7,571 nucleotides of DNA from Candidatus Uhrbacteria bacterium (GCA_016206165.1 JACQSD010000077.1:1-7571), one strand, 5' to 3'; positions 1-5,847 are shown, numbered from the stretch's first letter. Numbers and translations are program-made. Notes: generated from the sequence alone by a model not told the origin.

Positions 1-68
1 GTATTAATACATTGATACATGGGAGAATGAAGGAAATGGGCTGGGAATTTTTGTCTTTTCGATCAGCG

Positions 69-1091
69 TTATTGTTCTATTCCCATGATCATCGCTGCTC
101 GTGAGACATCCACTTCCCCAATAAAATTTTTCTCCATGAGCTCTTTAATATCTTCATACGGTGTTTTTTGTCCGAGGAGCCACATGAGTTTCGTACTCAT
201 CGCCTCCATACACATATCAAATGCTTGAATCACTCCGGTGCCGAGCGCCTTTAAGCCCACATCGTTAATACCCATCACTGTCGCACCCCCCGGGCATTGT
301 GTTGTTACGACAATTGGCACCTCTTTTTTCTTTGCGTATTCAAGCGCAGGGATAAAGTCGTATGGGATATCGCCCGATCCATACGCACGCAGGATAATCC
401 CGCGCGTTCCAGAATCAATGAGCTGTTCAATGACGTTCGGACGTAATCCAGGGATGAGGGTGAGGCAGACGACACGATCATCAAAACCGTTTTTTGCGAC
501 GAGCGGTTCGTTGTGGCGTGGCTGTTTAAAGTTAAAAAGCATTCCAACACCAATTTCACCAAAATCCTTTTGATTAAATGTTTTAAAAGCATCGAGCTCT
601 GATTCACTCACCTTTTTCGCGCGGCATCCACGAATAATTTTACTTCCAAAGACAACGAAGACGCCTGCAGCACTCATCGTCGCAAGGCGTAACGCATTAA
701 TAAAATTATTGCGCGCATCAGTCGACAATGATTCAGCAGGGATTTGTGCACCGGTCAATACGACTGGCTTCCCAATACCTTGTAATGCAAACGAGAGTGC
801 GGCAGAACAATACGCCATTGTATTCGTTCCCATCGTTACGACAAATCCATCGAATGCCGCATACCGTTTCGTAATCGCATCGACGAGTTTTTCCCAATGC
901 GTGTGATCGACATTCGTGCTATCAATATTGTCAATGAACACAGAGTCAATATCACAAATTTCCCCGACGCGCGGCTCCAATTGAAAAAGCTGCTCGGTCG
1001 TATTCGCGATCTCGAGCGCTTTTGTTTTTGGATTTTTGTGCATCGATATCGTCCCCCCACAGAAAAGGAGGAGTATCTTTTTTCTGACCAT
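69..1091 (-). CDS. ansA: Type I L-asparaginase-like amidohydrolase
   Basis: This 340-residue protein matches the length and layout of cytoplasmic type I asparaginases, which hydrolyse asparagine to aspartate and ammonia; GatD of the archaeal Glu-tRNA amidotransferase is a related fold. The first nucleophile motif CGGTIS (Thr14) is intact. So are the LTGAQIP segment (112-118), the lysine of GSKIIRG (Lys151) and the C-domain TTQCPGGA (263-270). The second motif, normally HGTDTM, reads MGTNTM at residues 87-92, so the usual His is Met and the catalytic-dyad Asp is Asn90. Family knowledge says that Asp supports the second nucleophilic Thr, so activity may be reduced or changed. No signal peptide is seen. 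The start lies 3 nt after the stop of the upstream transporter gene, so the two are almost certainly cotranscribed. No Shine-Dalgarno site is visible. Confidence 0.9.
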   Translation of the reverse strand: MVRKKILLLFCGGTISMHKNPKTKALEIANTTEQLFQLEPRVGEICDIDSVFIDNIDSTNVDHTHWEKLVDAITKRYAAFDGFVVTMGTNTMAYCSAALSFALQGIGKPVVLTGAQIPAESLSTDARNNFINALRLATMSAAGVFVVFGSKIIRGCRAKKVSESELDAFKTFNQKDFGEIGVGMLFNFKQPRHNEPLVAKNGFDDRVVCLTLIPGLRPNVIEQLIDSGTRGIILRAYGSGDIPYDFIPALEYAKKKEVPIVVTTQCPGGATVMGINDVGLKALGTGVIQAFDMCMEAMSTKLMWLLGQKTPYEDIKELMEKNFIGEVDVSRAAMIMGIEQ

Positions 1092-1094
1092 ACG

Positions 1095-1937
1095 TTAGAT
1101 GAGTAACGAAAGAACGAGTACAAGTATTGCCGCAGTAAATTTTTTCATTGTTGGTTTTTCTCGGAGGAACAGGGTGCTGAAGAAAAAGACAAATACTGGA
1201 GTGATATTACCGAGTGTAATCGTGACTCCGGCGTTTCCCCGTGACAGTGCATAGTATAACAGAATCCATTGGGCAATGACAATTAATCCGCGAAAGAAGA
1301 TGACGCGATATTGAGTGATAGAAATATTTGTGATCGTGAAACGAAAGAGCAGCACAGCAAAAATGGCAATGAAGCCAGCACGAAACATGTAGAGCGTCGG
1401 TGCATTGATCGCGTGCAGAGTACTTAAAAGATATTTCGAAGGAATCGCAGAAACACCGAAGAGGATTGACGAAAGTACTGCCGGCCACAATGTGGCTTGT
1501 TTGAATACAGAAAAATTTGAAAAATCAATAGAAAAAATAATAATGAGCACCATGATCGCGATTGAGAATACAAACGAACGGATATTCGTGATGTCACTCA
1601 AAAAAATCCAACTAAAGAAGAATGTAAATGCGGGGGCAAGCGAAAGGAGTGGTGAGGCAACGCTCGCATCAGTTTTTTCAAATGTTTTGAATAAGAAATA
1701 ATTCGCTGCAGTATCAATGAACGCAATGATAATGATGAGCGCCATGACGATCGGCGTTGGTTCAAAATGATAAAAGAGTGGGGAGAGGAGTAAGAGCACT
1801 GCCCCCATCGTGAAAAAGTTAATCGCAAGGATATCCTTTGATTGCAGTTCTTTGAGGAGTACCCGCGCGAGGACTGTTGCGATCGCTCCAAAAAAAGCGG
1901 AGACGATTGCAATGATGGTGAAACTTACGGTATCCAT
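1095..1937 (-). CDS. EamA/DMT-superfamily transporter, 10 TM segments
   Basis: The protein is 280 residues from the chosen start and almost entirely hydrophobic, with about ten membrane helices in two EamA repeats (roughly residues 5-135 and 150-278). Each repeat holds the family pattern of a small-residue helix, a Pro-containing helix and a short acidic or basic cap: SPLLSLAPAF then FLSD in the first half, TLGNITPVF then FLREKP in the second. DMT carriers export or import amino acids and other metabolites; the substrate cannot be read from sequence. The frame stays open upstream to an ATG at 2024. I prefer the ATG at 1937 because it begins directly at the first helix and a candidate promoter (2007-2035) lies inside the longer frame. 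Linkage to an asparaginase-like gene suggests, but does not show, an amino-acid-related substrate. Confidence 0.88.
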   Translation of the reverse strand: MDTVSFTIIAIVSAFFGAIATVLARVLLKELQSKDILAINFFTMGAVLLLLSPLFYHFEPTPIVMALIIIIAFIDTAANYFLFKTFEKTDASVASPLLSLAPAFTFFFSWIFLSDITNIRSFVFSIAIMVLIIIFSIDFSNFSVFKQATLWPAVLSSILFGVSAIPSKYLLSTLHAINAPTLYMFRAGFIAIFAVLLFRFTITNISITQYRVIFFRGLIVIAQWILLYYALSRGNAGVTITLGNITPVFVFFFSTLFLREKPTMKKFTAAILVLVLSLLI

Positions 1938-1991
1938 AGCATTATGTGACGGAGTCTGAATAATTGTTAATTCAGGAACTTCAGGAATTTC

Positions 1992-2021
1992 TTGACCTGT
2001 ATAGGTATGATAGAGTATTAT
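1992..2021 (+). promoter_or_regulatory. Candidate sigma70 promoter for the TrmB-like regulator
   Basis: TTGACC (1992-1997), an 18-nt spacer and TATTAT (2016-2021) predict a transcript start near 2028, leaving about 58 nt before the regulator start codon. It overlaps the opposing candidate promoter at 2007-2035, so the two would compete for polymerase. Seen by eye only. Confidence 0.45.
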
Positions 2022-2035
2022 CATTGAGTGGCCAA
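2007..2035 (-). promoter_or_regulatory. Candidate sigma70 promoter for the EamA-asparaginase operon
   Basis: On the minus strand TTGGCC (2035-2030), a 17-nt spacer and TATCAT (2012-2007) predict a start near 2000, about 62 nt before the chosen transporter ATG. This favours the ATG at 1937 over the one at 2024. Confidence 0.4.
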
Positions 2036-2040
2036 TAACA

Positions 2041-2066
2041 CCACGTGGTAATCACTATCACCATTA
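2041..2066. promoter_or_regulatory. Candidate operator: palindromes between divergent genes
   Basis: A perfect 10-nt palindrome ACCACGTGGT is followed by an imperfect dyad GGTAAT-N4-ATCACC, partly overlapping it. Both lie between the candidate promoters and the TrmB-like start codon. TrmB-family proteins bind palindromic operators near promoters, so this could be the site for the adjacent regulator. This is inference; no binding consensus is known to me for this protein. Confidence 0.3.
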
Positions 2067-2085
2067 AAAATGAACAATAACCTTT

Positions 2086-2826
2086 ATGTATAGCGAAATT
2101 TTTGAACGCCTCGGTCTTTCTCCAAATGAAGCAAAAATCTATGAGACCATGTTGTCCACAGGAGAAACCAGTGTTGTCGAGATTTCGACCAAGGCAAACA
2201 TCCATCGGCGGAATGTTTACGACTCGCTCAACCGCCTTGTTGAAAAGGGCCTCGTGTCCCCTATTTTCCAAAAGGGAGAAAATCGTTACCAGGCTGTACA
2301 CCCAGACAAATTGTTGGAAATCGTGAAGTCAGAAGAACGGCAACTCATGGCTGTACTCCCTCAATTGCGGAAGATATTTGCATCAGAACCCAGTACGGAG
2401 TCTGCCTATATCTATAAAGGAATTGAAGGATATAAAAATTATCGCCGCGATTTACTCCGCGTTGCCGATGAAGCTTTTTTCTTGGGCGCGAAGGGACTTT
2501 GGCGTAGCCCACAAATCGACCAATCATTTCGTGATGCGTATGTAAAAAAATTCGAGAAAACCATCCCACATAAAGTATTATTCGATCCACGCGTCGCAAC
2601 ACTGCTCCCCGAAGCGCTTGAAGACACAAAGGGGCATTATCGTATGCTCCCGAAAGGGTATGAGACGCCCGGGGTTGTCGATATCTTTTCTGACTATGTC
2701 GTTACCTTTGTGAGTGTTGGTATTGGTAATGTTGGGGAGCAAGTGACAATTTTTGTCATGCGCAATAAAGAACTCGCGGAGAGTTATAAAACATGGTTTC
2801 GGTTTATTTGGGATATGTGCGCTTGA
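2086..2826 (+). CDS. TrmB-like winged-helix transcriptional regulator
   Basis: The 246-residue protein begins with a winged-helix DNA-binding domain of the TrmB type (about residues 1-75). LGLSPNEAKIYETML is the first helix pair, IHRRNVYDSLNRLVEKGLV is the recognition helix and wing start, and a short linker helix around residues 76-100 follows. The remainder (about 105-246) resembles the effector and dimerisation half of CPR and archaeal TrmB-like proteins, with the pattern FSDYVVTFV late in the chain and a closing LAESYKTWFRFIWD helix. Such regulators usually respond to a small metabolite. It is divergent from the transporter-asparaginase operon and is its most likely regulator. No ribosome-binding site precedes the ATG. 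The last two bases of its stop codon are the first two of the repeat element at 2825-2999. Confidence 0.85.
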   Translation: MYSEIFERLGLSPNEAKIYETMLSTGETSVVEISTKANIHRRNVYDSLNRLVEKGLVSPIFQKGENRYQAVHPDKLLEIVKSEERQLMAVLPQLRKIFASEPSTESAYIYKGIEGYKNYRRDLLRVADEAFFLGAKGLWRSPQIDQSFRDAYVKKFEKTIPHKVLFDPRVATLLPEALEDTKGHYRMLPKGYETPGVVDIFSDYVVTFVSVGIGNVGEQVTIFVMRNKELAESYKTWFRFIWDMCA

Positions 2827-2999
2827 GGTCGTGAAAAATCACGAGCTGTCCCGACGCCCGAACCCTGGCACAGCCAGTTGTTCGGCGTCGTGACCCTTCG
2901 GGCTCGGTTTTCGCAGCACTCCTCGCTCCGTGTAGCTTCACTACACGTCGCTCGTCGTTTGCTCCAAACCATCGCATCTCATTGATTTTTCACAACCTC
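2825..2999. repeat. 175-nt MITE-like element with terminal inverted repeats
   Basis: The ends form an inverted repeat: 2825-2841 matches the reverse complement of 2983-2999 at 16 of 17 positions (GAGGTCGTGAAAAATCA against GAGGTTGTGAAAAATCA). The left end alone folds as TCGTGA-AAAA-TCACGA. Inside are a strong nested hairpin at 2852-2890 (CGACGCC/GGCGTCG outer stem, CTGGC-ACA-GCCAG inner) and a hairpin GTGTAG-CTTCA-CTACAC at 2930-2946. There is no convincing open reading frame, and no T-run follows the hairpins, so it is not an ordinary terminator. It fills the whole gap between the regulator stop and the region just before rnhB. A non-autonomous mobile repeat or a structured RNA are the two options I see. 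Confidence 0.6.
2852..2890. other. Nested stem-loop inside the 175-nt element
   Basis: CGACGCC (2852-2858) pairs with GGCGTCG (2884-2890). The stem continues through GAAC/GTTC with a one-base bulge and ends in a second perfect helix CTGGC-ACA-GCCAG (2865-2877). It is GC-rich and stable but has no following T-tract. Confidence 0.6.
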
Positions 3000-3021
3000 T
3001 TTATCAAGGAATAACTGCAGT

Positions 3022-3675
3022 ATGCTTTTTCCGACGTTGAAGGTTGAACAATCATTGTGGAAGAAGGGAGTGCAGCTTGTCGCTGGTGTTGACGAAGTCG
3101 GACGGGGTGCGTTTGCGGGGCCGATTGTGGCAGGTGCGGTGATGATTACTGCTCCGCACGAATTTGCGCGAATGAAACGTCGGAACGAATTTTCACGAAT
3201 ACGGGATTCCAAAACAGTGTCAGAAAAAGAGCGGGAGGAGCTGTATGAACGGTTGATCGCAAGTGGGATTGTGTGGAGTGTTGGGGTGGTTCATGTCGCG
3301 CGGATAGATGTGGTTGGGATTGGTCGTGCAAATCGGGAGGCGATTGTTCGGGCGGTCACCGCGCTTGCGACCAAACCTGCACACGTGCTCGTTGATGTCA
3401 TCCGCGTTCGTGAGTTGGCAATACCATATACGTCGGTTCCTGATGGCGATGGTCGCGTGTTTTCGATTGCTGCTGCATCTATTATCGCGAAAGTCACGCG
3501 CGATCGCATGATGCGAAAGTTGCACGAGCAATATCCGCACTATGGGTTTGATGAGCATAAGGGATATGGCACCGCACAGCATCAGCGCATGCTTCGGGCT
3601 CATGGATTATGTCCAGAGCATCGGCGTTCGTTTGCACCGATTCGTCGTTTGAGTGACAGCAAGAGTCGAGGATGA
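3022..3675 (+). CDS. rnhB: Ribonuclease HII
   Basis: RNase HII cleaves the RNA strand of RNA-DNA hybrids and removes misincorporated ribonucleotides in a metal-dependent reaction. All four carboxylates are visible: Asp24 and Glu25 in GVDEVGRG, Asp125 in VLVDVIRV, and Asp161 in AKVTRDR. The closing signature HKGYGTAQHQRMLRAHG (179-195) and PEHRRSFAPI (198-207) is typical. The 217-residue length is normal for the family, with a slightly enlarged basic loop around residues 47-60 before RDSK. An AAGGA at 3006-3010 is a weakly spaced ribosome-binding site (11 nt). A good promoter for the next gene lies inside its last codons. yraN, often its direct neighbour in bacteria, is about 1.65 kb downstream with three genes between. 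Confidence 0.96.
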   Translation: MLFPTLKVEQSLWKKGVQLVAGVDEVGRGAFAGPIVAGAVMITAPHEFARMKRRNEFSRIRDSKTVSEKEREELYERLIASGIVWSVGVVHVARIDVVGIGRANREAIVRAVTALATKPAHVLVDVIRVRELAIPYTSVPDGDGRVFSIAAASIIAKVTRDRMMRKLHEQYPHYGFDEHKGYGTAQHQRMLRAHGLCPEHRRSFAPIRRLSDSKSRG

Positions 3676-3681
3676 TATACT
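3653..3681 (+). promoter_or_regulatory. Sigma70-type promoter for the methyltransferase
   Basis: GTGACA (3653-3658), a 17-nt spacer and TATACT (3676-3681) each match five of six consensus bases. The predicted start near 3688 lies within the last bases before the inverted-repeat element, so the whole 93-nt palindrome would become the 5' leader of the methyltransferase mRNA. The -35 hexamer lies in the 3' end of rnhB. Confidence 0.55.
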
Positions 3682-3696
3682 AATGAACATCTTCTT

Positions 3697-3789
3697 ATAG
3701 AAGCTGATTTACGCGGATGATGACGCAGAAATACGCAGAATAATAATCGGCGCTAATCCGCGTATTGATCTGCGTGTATCTGCCTCTAT
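3697..3789. repeat. Gene-less palindromic element with ACGC-periodic ends
   Basis: The two halves are imperfect reverse complements (31 of 46 positions match) and begin ATAGAAGC and, on the other strand, ATAGAGGC. Each half carries ACGC (last copy on the right GCGC) at the same spacing, 12 then 10 nt apart. That is the end signature shared with the GxxExxY unit at 4346-4828. It occupies almost the entire gap between rnhB and the methyltransferase. It looks like a miniature, gene-less derivative of the GxxExxY-bearing element and would fold into a long hairpin in RNA. Confidence 0.7.
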
Positions 3790-3793
3790 CATT

Positions 3794-4348
3794 ATGGTCA
3801 TGATCTCTGGAGGAACAAATTTATTGGACGCAACAGGAATTCTCGAGCGTTTTGGTATTGCACAAGGATCCATGATCGCGGATTTTGGGTGCGGTGGCGC
3901 AGGGCATTTTGTTTTTCCCACTGCGCGGCTTGTTGGCGAGAAAGGAGTGATCTATGCCGTTGATATTCTTGAACCAGTCCTCTCGGCACTTGCGAGTAAG
4001 GCGCGGAGTGATGGATTTACGAATATCAAAACCGTGCAATCAAACATTGAAGTTGTTGGTGCAACGAAAATTCCGGAAGCAAGCCTCGACGCTGTGCTCA
4101 TTATCAACCTCTTGTTTCAAAATACGAAGTATGCTGATATATTGCGAGAGGCAGCGCGGCTTTTGAAACCACAAACGCGGATCCTTGTCATTGAATGGAA
4201 ACCATCGGGCGGCACTGTCTTTGCGCCTCCGCCAAGTCAGCGCGTGGCGCCAATCACCGTGAAGCAGGCCGCGCAAGCCGCTGGCCTCGAATTCCAGGAA
4301 GAGTTCGCTGCTGGAGTTTATCATTACGGACTTATCCTCAGCAAGTAG
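3794..4348 (+). CDS. Class I SAM-dependent methyltransferase
   Basis: This 184-residue protein has a single Rossmann-type methyltransferase domain. SAM-binding motif I is IADFGCGGAGHF (28-39), the acidic ribose-binding residue is Asp57 in AVDILE, motif IV is LDAVLIINLLFQ (98-109), and the post-motif segment is LLKPQTRILVIEW (123-135). The chain ends in a beta strand, YHYGLILS, so it appears complete despite its small size. The pattern resembles UbiE/ArsM-like small-molecule methyltransferases, but the substrate cannot be assigned. A second in-frame ATG at 3800 is an equally good start, and neither has a clear ribosome-binding site. Its TAG stop codon is also the first three bases of the right-hand element's terminal repeat. 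A 41-nt inverted repeat brackets this gene together with the next one. Confidence 0.9.
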   Translation: MVMISGGTNLLDATGILERFGIAQGSMIADFGCGGAGHFVFPTARLVGEKGVIYAVDILEPVLSALASKARSDGFTNIKTVQSNIEVVGATKIPEASLDAVLIINLLFQNTKYADILREAARLLKPQTRILVIEWKPSGGTVFAPPPSQRVAPITVKQAAQAAGLEFQEEFAAGVYHYGLILSK

Positions 4349-4828
4349 AAGCAGAAAAACGCAGATGAGAACGCGGATTAACGCAGATGCTATGGGAAAG
4401 AGTCCATTGCTCTATCAGGATATTACCTATAAGGTTCGTGGTGCATGCTTTGATGTTTGGAAACAATTCGGCGGCGCGTTTAAAGAAGCTGTTGTCGATC
4501 GTGCACTTACCGTAGCAATGGAGAAGAGGGGTCTTCAAGTTGAAGATCAAGTGACGATCGATGTGTATTATGGTGGTCGGAAAGTTGGGACATATAGACC
4601 AGATAAGATAGTGAATAAAGCAGTTCTTGTTGAGGTGAAATGTAAACCGTTTATTCTTTATCAAGATAAAAGACAATTTTGGTTATATCTCCAAGGGTCG
4701 CAATACAAAGTAGGACTTCTTATTAATTTCGGTTCTCAAAAATTAGAAATTGTACGGAGGGTATACGATAAAGCACGCTCTAAGAATCAGCGTCTTTCTG
4801 CGTCATCATCCGCGTAAATCCGCTTCTA
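4346..4828. mobile_element. Putative minimal element: GxxExxY gene between inverted ends
   Basis: The left end (4346-4384) and the reverse complement of the right end (4790-4828) share the ordered signature TAGAAGC-N6-ACGC-N8-ACGC-N6-ACGC with exact spacing. The only gene between them is the GxxExxY protein, which begins and ends inside the repeats. The same end signature flanks the gene-less 93-nt palindrome at 3697-3789. No transposase is present and no target-site duplication is obvious, so the mode of spread is unknown. The structural observation is firm; calling it mobile is inference. Confidence 0.5.
4365..4817 (+). CDS. GxxExxY protein (PD-(D/E)XK nuclease-like fold)
   Basis: The 150-residue protein fits the short GxxExxY family (PDDEXK_3-like). 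It has an N-terminal YQDITYKVRGACFDVW helix (17-32), the name motif in degenerate form GAFKEAVV (37-44, Val where Tyr is usual), and a nuclease-like core Asp80-X9-Glu90-Val-Lys92. The family ending YLQGSQYKVGLLINFG lies at 108-123. The Asp/Glu-X-Lys triad is kept, so nuclease activity is possible but not demonstrated for the family as far as I know. The first ATG lies inside the left terminal repeat; the in-frame ATG at 4392 (Met10) sits just past the repeat and matches the family's usual beginning better. The C-terminal residues RLSASSSA are encoded by the right repeat, which also supplies the stop codon. Confidence 0.85.
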   Translation: MRTRINADAMGKSPLLYQDITYKVRGACFDVWKQFGGAFKEAVVDRALTVAMEKRGLQVEDQVTIDVYYGGRKVGTYRPDKIVNKAVLVEVKCKPFILYQDKRQFWLYLQGSQYKVGLLINFGSQKLEIVRRVYDKARSKNQRLSASSSA

Positions 4829-4832
4829 TACT

Positions 4833-5240
4833 ATGGGATTTGATATTCAGCCATTATTAACACTCGATTTTTGGTTCAAGCTCACCCCCGATCCATTTTT
4901 GGAATCATCGGCGCTCCTCCTCCGTGTGCTTTTTTGGGGGATGCTTGCGCTTGGGATCATTGCACGATTTGCCATCGCGTATTTCAGAAAAGATAAATGG
5001 AAACAAAAGATTGCACAGCGTGTATCGCAAGTGTTGCTCTCCATGGGTGTCTTTGGACTTTTCTTATTTTGGTTTTCGTATGAACGATTCCCATTCCTCT
5101 CCATGCGGCTCTGGTATCTCGCGTGGCTTGCAGGTGCAATCGTTTGGTTCATTGCATTACTCCTCTATGTTTTTAGAACAGTTCCGGCAGAGCGCCATGC
5201 ACAAGGAGAGCAAAAAGAAAAAGCAAAGTATCTTCCGTAG
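4833..5240 (+). CDS. Small membrane protein with about 3 TM helices
   Basis: I do not recognise a characterised family. The 135-residue protein has an aromatic N-terminal segment (1-25) and predicted helices at about 26-50, 63-82 and 93-115. A basic cytoplasmic-type loop, FRKDKWKQK, joins the first two helices (51-59), and the tail is strongly charged (116-135). The motif FSYERFPFLSMRLWYL between helices 2 and 3 looks like a conserved feature rather than random hydrophobic sequence. Codon pattern and frame openness agree with a real gene. The start codon is 2 nt after the 41-nt inverted repeat, with no ribosome-binding site. It probably shares a transcript with the methyltransferase upstream and yraN downstream. 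Confidence 0.75.
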   Translation: MGFDIQPLLTLDFWFKLTPDPFLESSALLLRVLFWGMLALGIIARFAIAYFRKDKWKQKIAQRVSQVLLSMGVFGLFLFWFSYERFPFLSMRLWYLAWLAGAIVWFIALLLYVFRTVPAERHAQGEQKEKAKYLP

Positions 5241-5252
5241 CGGCATGTGCGA

Positions 5253-5325
5253 AGCAGTAAGTGCTAAGCATTTTTGAAAAGCTTACCGCCTATTACTTAC
5301 CACTTACCGCTTACTGCTTACTGCT
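5253..5325. repeat. Heptamer-based palindrome-ended repeat before yraN
   Basis: On the minus strand the right arm (5325-5281) is six heptamers of the form AGYRRTA (AGCAGTA twice, then variants) plus AGC. The left arm (5253-5269) on the plus strand reads AGCAGTA AGTGCTA AGC in the same register. The outermost 9 nt, AGCAGTAAG, are perfectly inverted at 5253-5261 and 5317-5325. The repeat ends at the base just before the yraN start codon, so that gene has no Shine-Dalgarno site. Confidence 0.65.
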
Positions 5326-5727
5326 ATGCCAACACGATTGCGGAAGTTTGGAAACGAAGGCGAAAACATTGCCGTAGAGTATTTAGAAAAGAAGGGATAC
5401 AAGATTATTGCGCGGAATTGGCAGTATAAAAAGGTGGGGGAGATTGATATTATTGCACTCGCACCAAAGAGTGCATTCTGGCGACGCGAACAGCGTCGTT
5501 TTGTTTTTGTGGAGGTAAAAACGCGGAAGACGGATACCTATGGCGCGCCAGAACTTGCAGTTCACCGATCGAAACAAGAAAAGTTTGTCCGCACTGTGCT
5601 CATCTATCTGCAGATGCATCGCCTTGAATCGTGGCCGCATCAATGCGATGTCATTGCGATTACGTTTCATCCGATCACTGGCACGCCGCACATCCTTCAT
5701 CTCGAGAATGCGATGGAAGGACGATGA
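5326..5727 (+). CDS. yraN: YraN/UPF0102 family endonuclease-like protein
   Basis: The 133-residue protein has the full UPF0102 pattern of a Holliday-junction-resolvase-like PD-(D/E)XK fold. The N-terminal helix is GNEGENIAVEYLEKKGYKI (9-27), then GEIDIIA (Glu39 and Asp41), then FVEVKTRKT (Glu63 and Lys65), then GAPELAV with a KQEKFVRT helix (73-90). The metal-ligand set Glu-Asp-Glu-Lys is intact. The family's precise cellular role is unsettled, with a part in DNA processing or repair assumed. An 8-residue insertion around 48-57 between the core strands is modest. It is commonly found beside rnhB; here the methyltransferase, GxxExxY and membrane-protein genes lie between them. Confidence 0.93.
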   Translation: MPTRLRKFGNEGENIAVEYLEKKGYKIIARNWQYKKVGEIDIIALAPKSAFWRREQRRFVFVEVKTRKTDTYGAPELAVHRSKQEKFVRTVLIYLQMHRLESWPHQCDVIAITFHPITGTPHILHLENAMEGR

Positions 5728-5742
5728 AGTATCCCTATCAAT

Positions 5743-5847
5743 ATGATCCGCCTCTCGCAGCACCGAGAATACCTCCTCCGCCTCATCGGCGGATTCGGTT
5801 CAGAGGCACCTGAAAACTCGGCGGATAATTCTCGAGACGAGAATTAA
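5743..5847 (+). CDS. Possible 34-residue small protein after yraN
   Basis: An ATG 15 nt after the yraN stop opens a 34-codon frame beginning MIRLSQHREYLLRLIGGFG and ending in an acidic, polar tail (ENSADNSRDEN). The first half would form an amphipathic helix. The frame ends inside a perfect hairpin (5826-5846) and directly before the terminator, as a last gene in the operon might. There is no ribosome-binding site and no recognised family. A competing 29-codon frame starts at 5724, overlapping the yraN stop as ATGA, but its Pro/Arg-rich product looks less natural. It may equally be non-coding. Confidence 0.3.
   Translation: MIRLSQHREYLLRLIGGFGSEAPENSADNSRDEN
5826..5846. other. Perfect AT-rich hairpin next to the terminator
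   Basis: TAATTCTCG pairs with CGAGAATTA around an AGA loop, giving nine perfect base pairs. It lies directly beside the terminator at 5846-5887. Neither strand has a T-run after it, so it is not a terminator by itself; it may help end the rnhB-yraN transcripts or protect the 3' end. Confidence 0.5.

Noticed and set aside
1..68. Terminator for the asparaginase operon
   Set aside because: No GC-rich stem with a T-run is visible on the minus strand; only a 10-nt palindrome GTATTAATAC at the window edge.
1938..2024. 29-residue N-terminal extension of the EamA transporter
   Set aside because: It is hydrophilic and Pro-rich, has no ribosome-binding site, and overlaps the best minus-strand promoter. 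It remains possible.
2825..2999. tRNA or other known structured RNA in the regulator-rnhB gap
   Set aside because: No cloverleaf or T-loop pattern is present; the hairpins are nested or single, and the inverted ends fit a repeat better.
3711..3784. CRISPR-like short repeats (ACGC-containing units)
   Set aside because: The units are about 10-12 nt, head-to-head rather than direct, and have no spacers of regular length.
5777..5793. Hairpin TCCGCC/GGCGGA as terminator of the yraN operon
   Set aside because: The stem is six pairs and no T-run follows.
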